Made by a program: the position numbers and the translations under genes | In this document: piece by piece, positions 6,130 to 6,159 of the stretch | Position numbering within the stretch: the stretch's first letter is position 1 | How the letters are laid out: every line of letters begins with the position of its first letter | Source: an uncultured Oscillochloris sp. | Lineage (GTDB): Bacteria > Chloroflexota > Chloroflexia > Chloroflexales > Chloroflexaceae | Reading direction: 5' to 3' | DNA length: 6,159 bases | NCBI GenBank assembly: GCA_903877945.1 | Contig: CAIRFY010000230.1 | Span: forward strand, 1 to 6,159 | The notes under the pieces: generated by a model | Told to the model about the DNA's origin: nothing | What the model saw: only the letters and a program-made list of their open reading frames with translations | The model's database searches: none

Positions 6130-6134
6130 GGGCT
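6022..6134. repeat. GC-rich dispersed-type palindromic repeat with two hairpins
   Basis: Two strong hairpins are nested in a larger inverted pair. Hairpin one pairs 6040-6049 with 6055-6064 (CCCCTCTCCC, 10 bp, 5-base loop). Hairpin two pairs 6092-6102 with 6108-6118 (11 bp, 5-base loop). The outer arms, about 6024-6050 and 6107-6134 (CCCTCACCCCC type and its complement), are imperfectly complementary. Repeats with this CCCTCACCCCCTG.../SPSPVQGEGAGG signature are, to my knowledge, dispersed in many bacterial genomes. It supplies the end of the hydrolase reading frame and its stop at 6127-6129. It may also help end transcription, although no T-tract follows. Confidence 0.75.
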
Positions 6135-6159
6135 GTCCGGCGACCACACGACTTTGCAC
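6130..6159. other. Right window edge, no feature recognised
   Basis: The last 30 bases after the hydrolase stop include the end of the palindromic repeat's outer arm (to 6134), then an unremarkable sequence. No gene start or terminator is visible. Confidence 0.5.

Noticed and set aside
5725..6159. 144-residue minus-strand frame over the hydrolase end
   Set aside because: It is antisense to the catalytic part of the hydrolase and begins inside the palindromic repeat; no domain is recognised.

Overview
The window has the composition and gene content of a high-GC bacterium. It is compatible with the Chloroflexota (filamentous anoxygenic phototroph relatives): two-domain L25 of the CTC/TL5 type, a GC-rich membrane glycosyltransferase paired with a clan GH-A hydrolase, and abundant palindromic intergenic repeats. 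That assignment is an inference from gene style, since no marker phylogeny can be run here.

Layout: bases 1-306 contain no credible gene and are packed with short palindromic elements. These are a 91-bp MITE-like unit with perfect 16-bp inverted ends (104-194), the inward end of a second copy (1-54), and a different hairpin built from 8-bp tandem units (208-278). A small stem-loop (275-301) sits directly after the next gene's stop. On the minus strand, 307-942 encodes ribosomal protein L25 (rplY/ctc). The divergent spacer 943-1147 holds a weak rplY promoter, and facing the other way a near-consensus promoter (TTGACA-17 bp-TATAGT) followed by a perfect 16-bp palindrome that looks like a repressor operator. 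It drives a DHA2-type MFS drug/solute exporter (1148-2548).

After an 89-bp gap come two tightly linked plus-strand genes. The first (2638-4893) is a polytopic GT-C type glycosyltransferase with an unusual architecture: a short N-terminal segment resembling the AF2212/DUF104 antitoxin-like family on the cytoplasmic side, and a C-terminal discoidin (F5/8 type C)-like domain on the outer side. The second (4900-6129) starts 6 bp after the first stop and encodes a membrane-anchored or exported clan GH-A (GH39-like) glycoside hydrolase with an NEP acid/base motif and an ITEGG nucleophile motif. Together they look like an operon for building and trimming or releasing a cell-surface glycan; this role is inferred. 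The last ~35 codons of the hydrolase are supplied by a dispersed-type GC-rich palindromic repeat (about 6022-6134), so the protein's tail is repeat-encoded.

No RNA genes, CRISPR arrays, transposase genes or defence genes are visible. The points most worth following are the AF2212-like/GT-C fusion, the operator at the exporter promoter, the repeat-encoded hydrolase tail, and the octamer-built palindromes flanking rplY.
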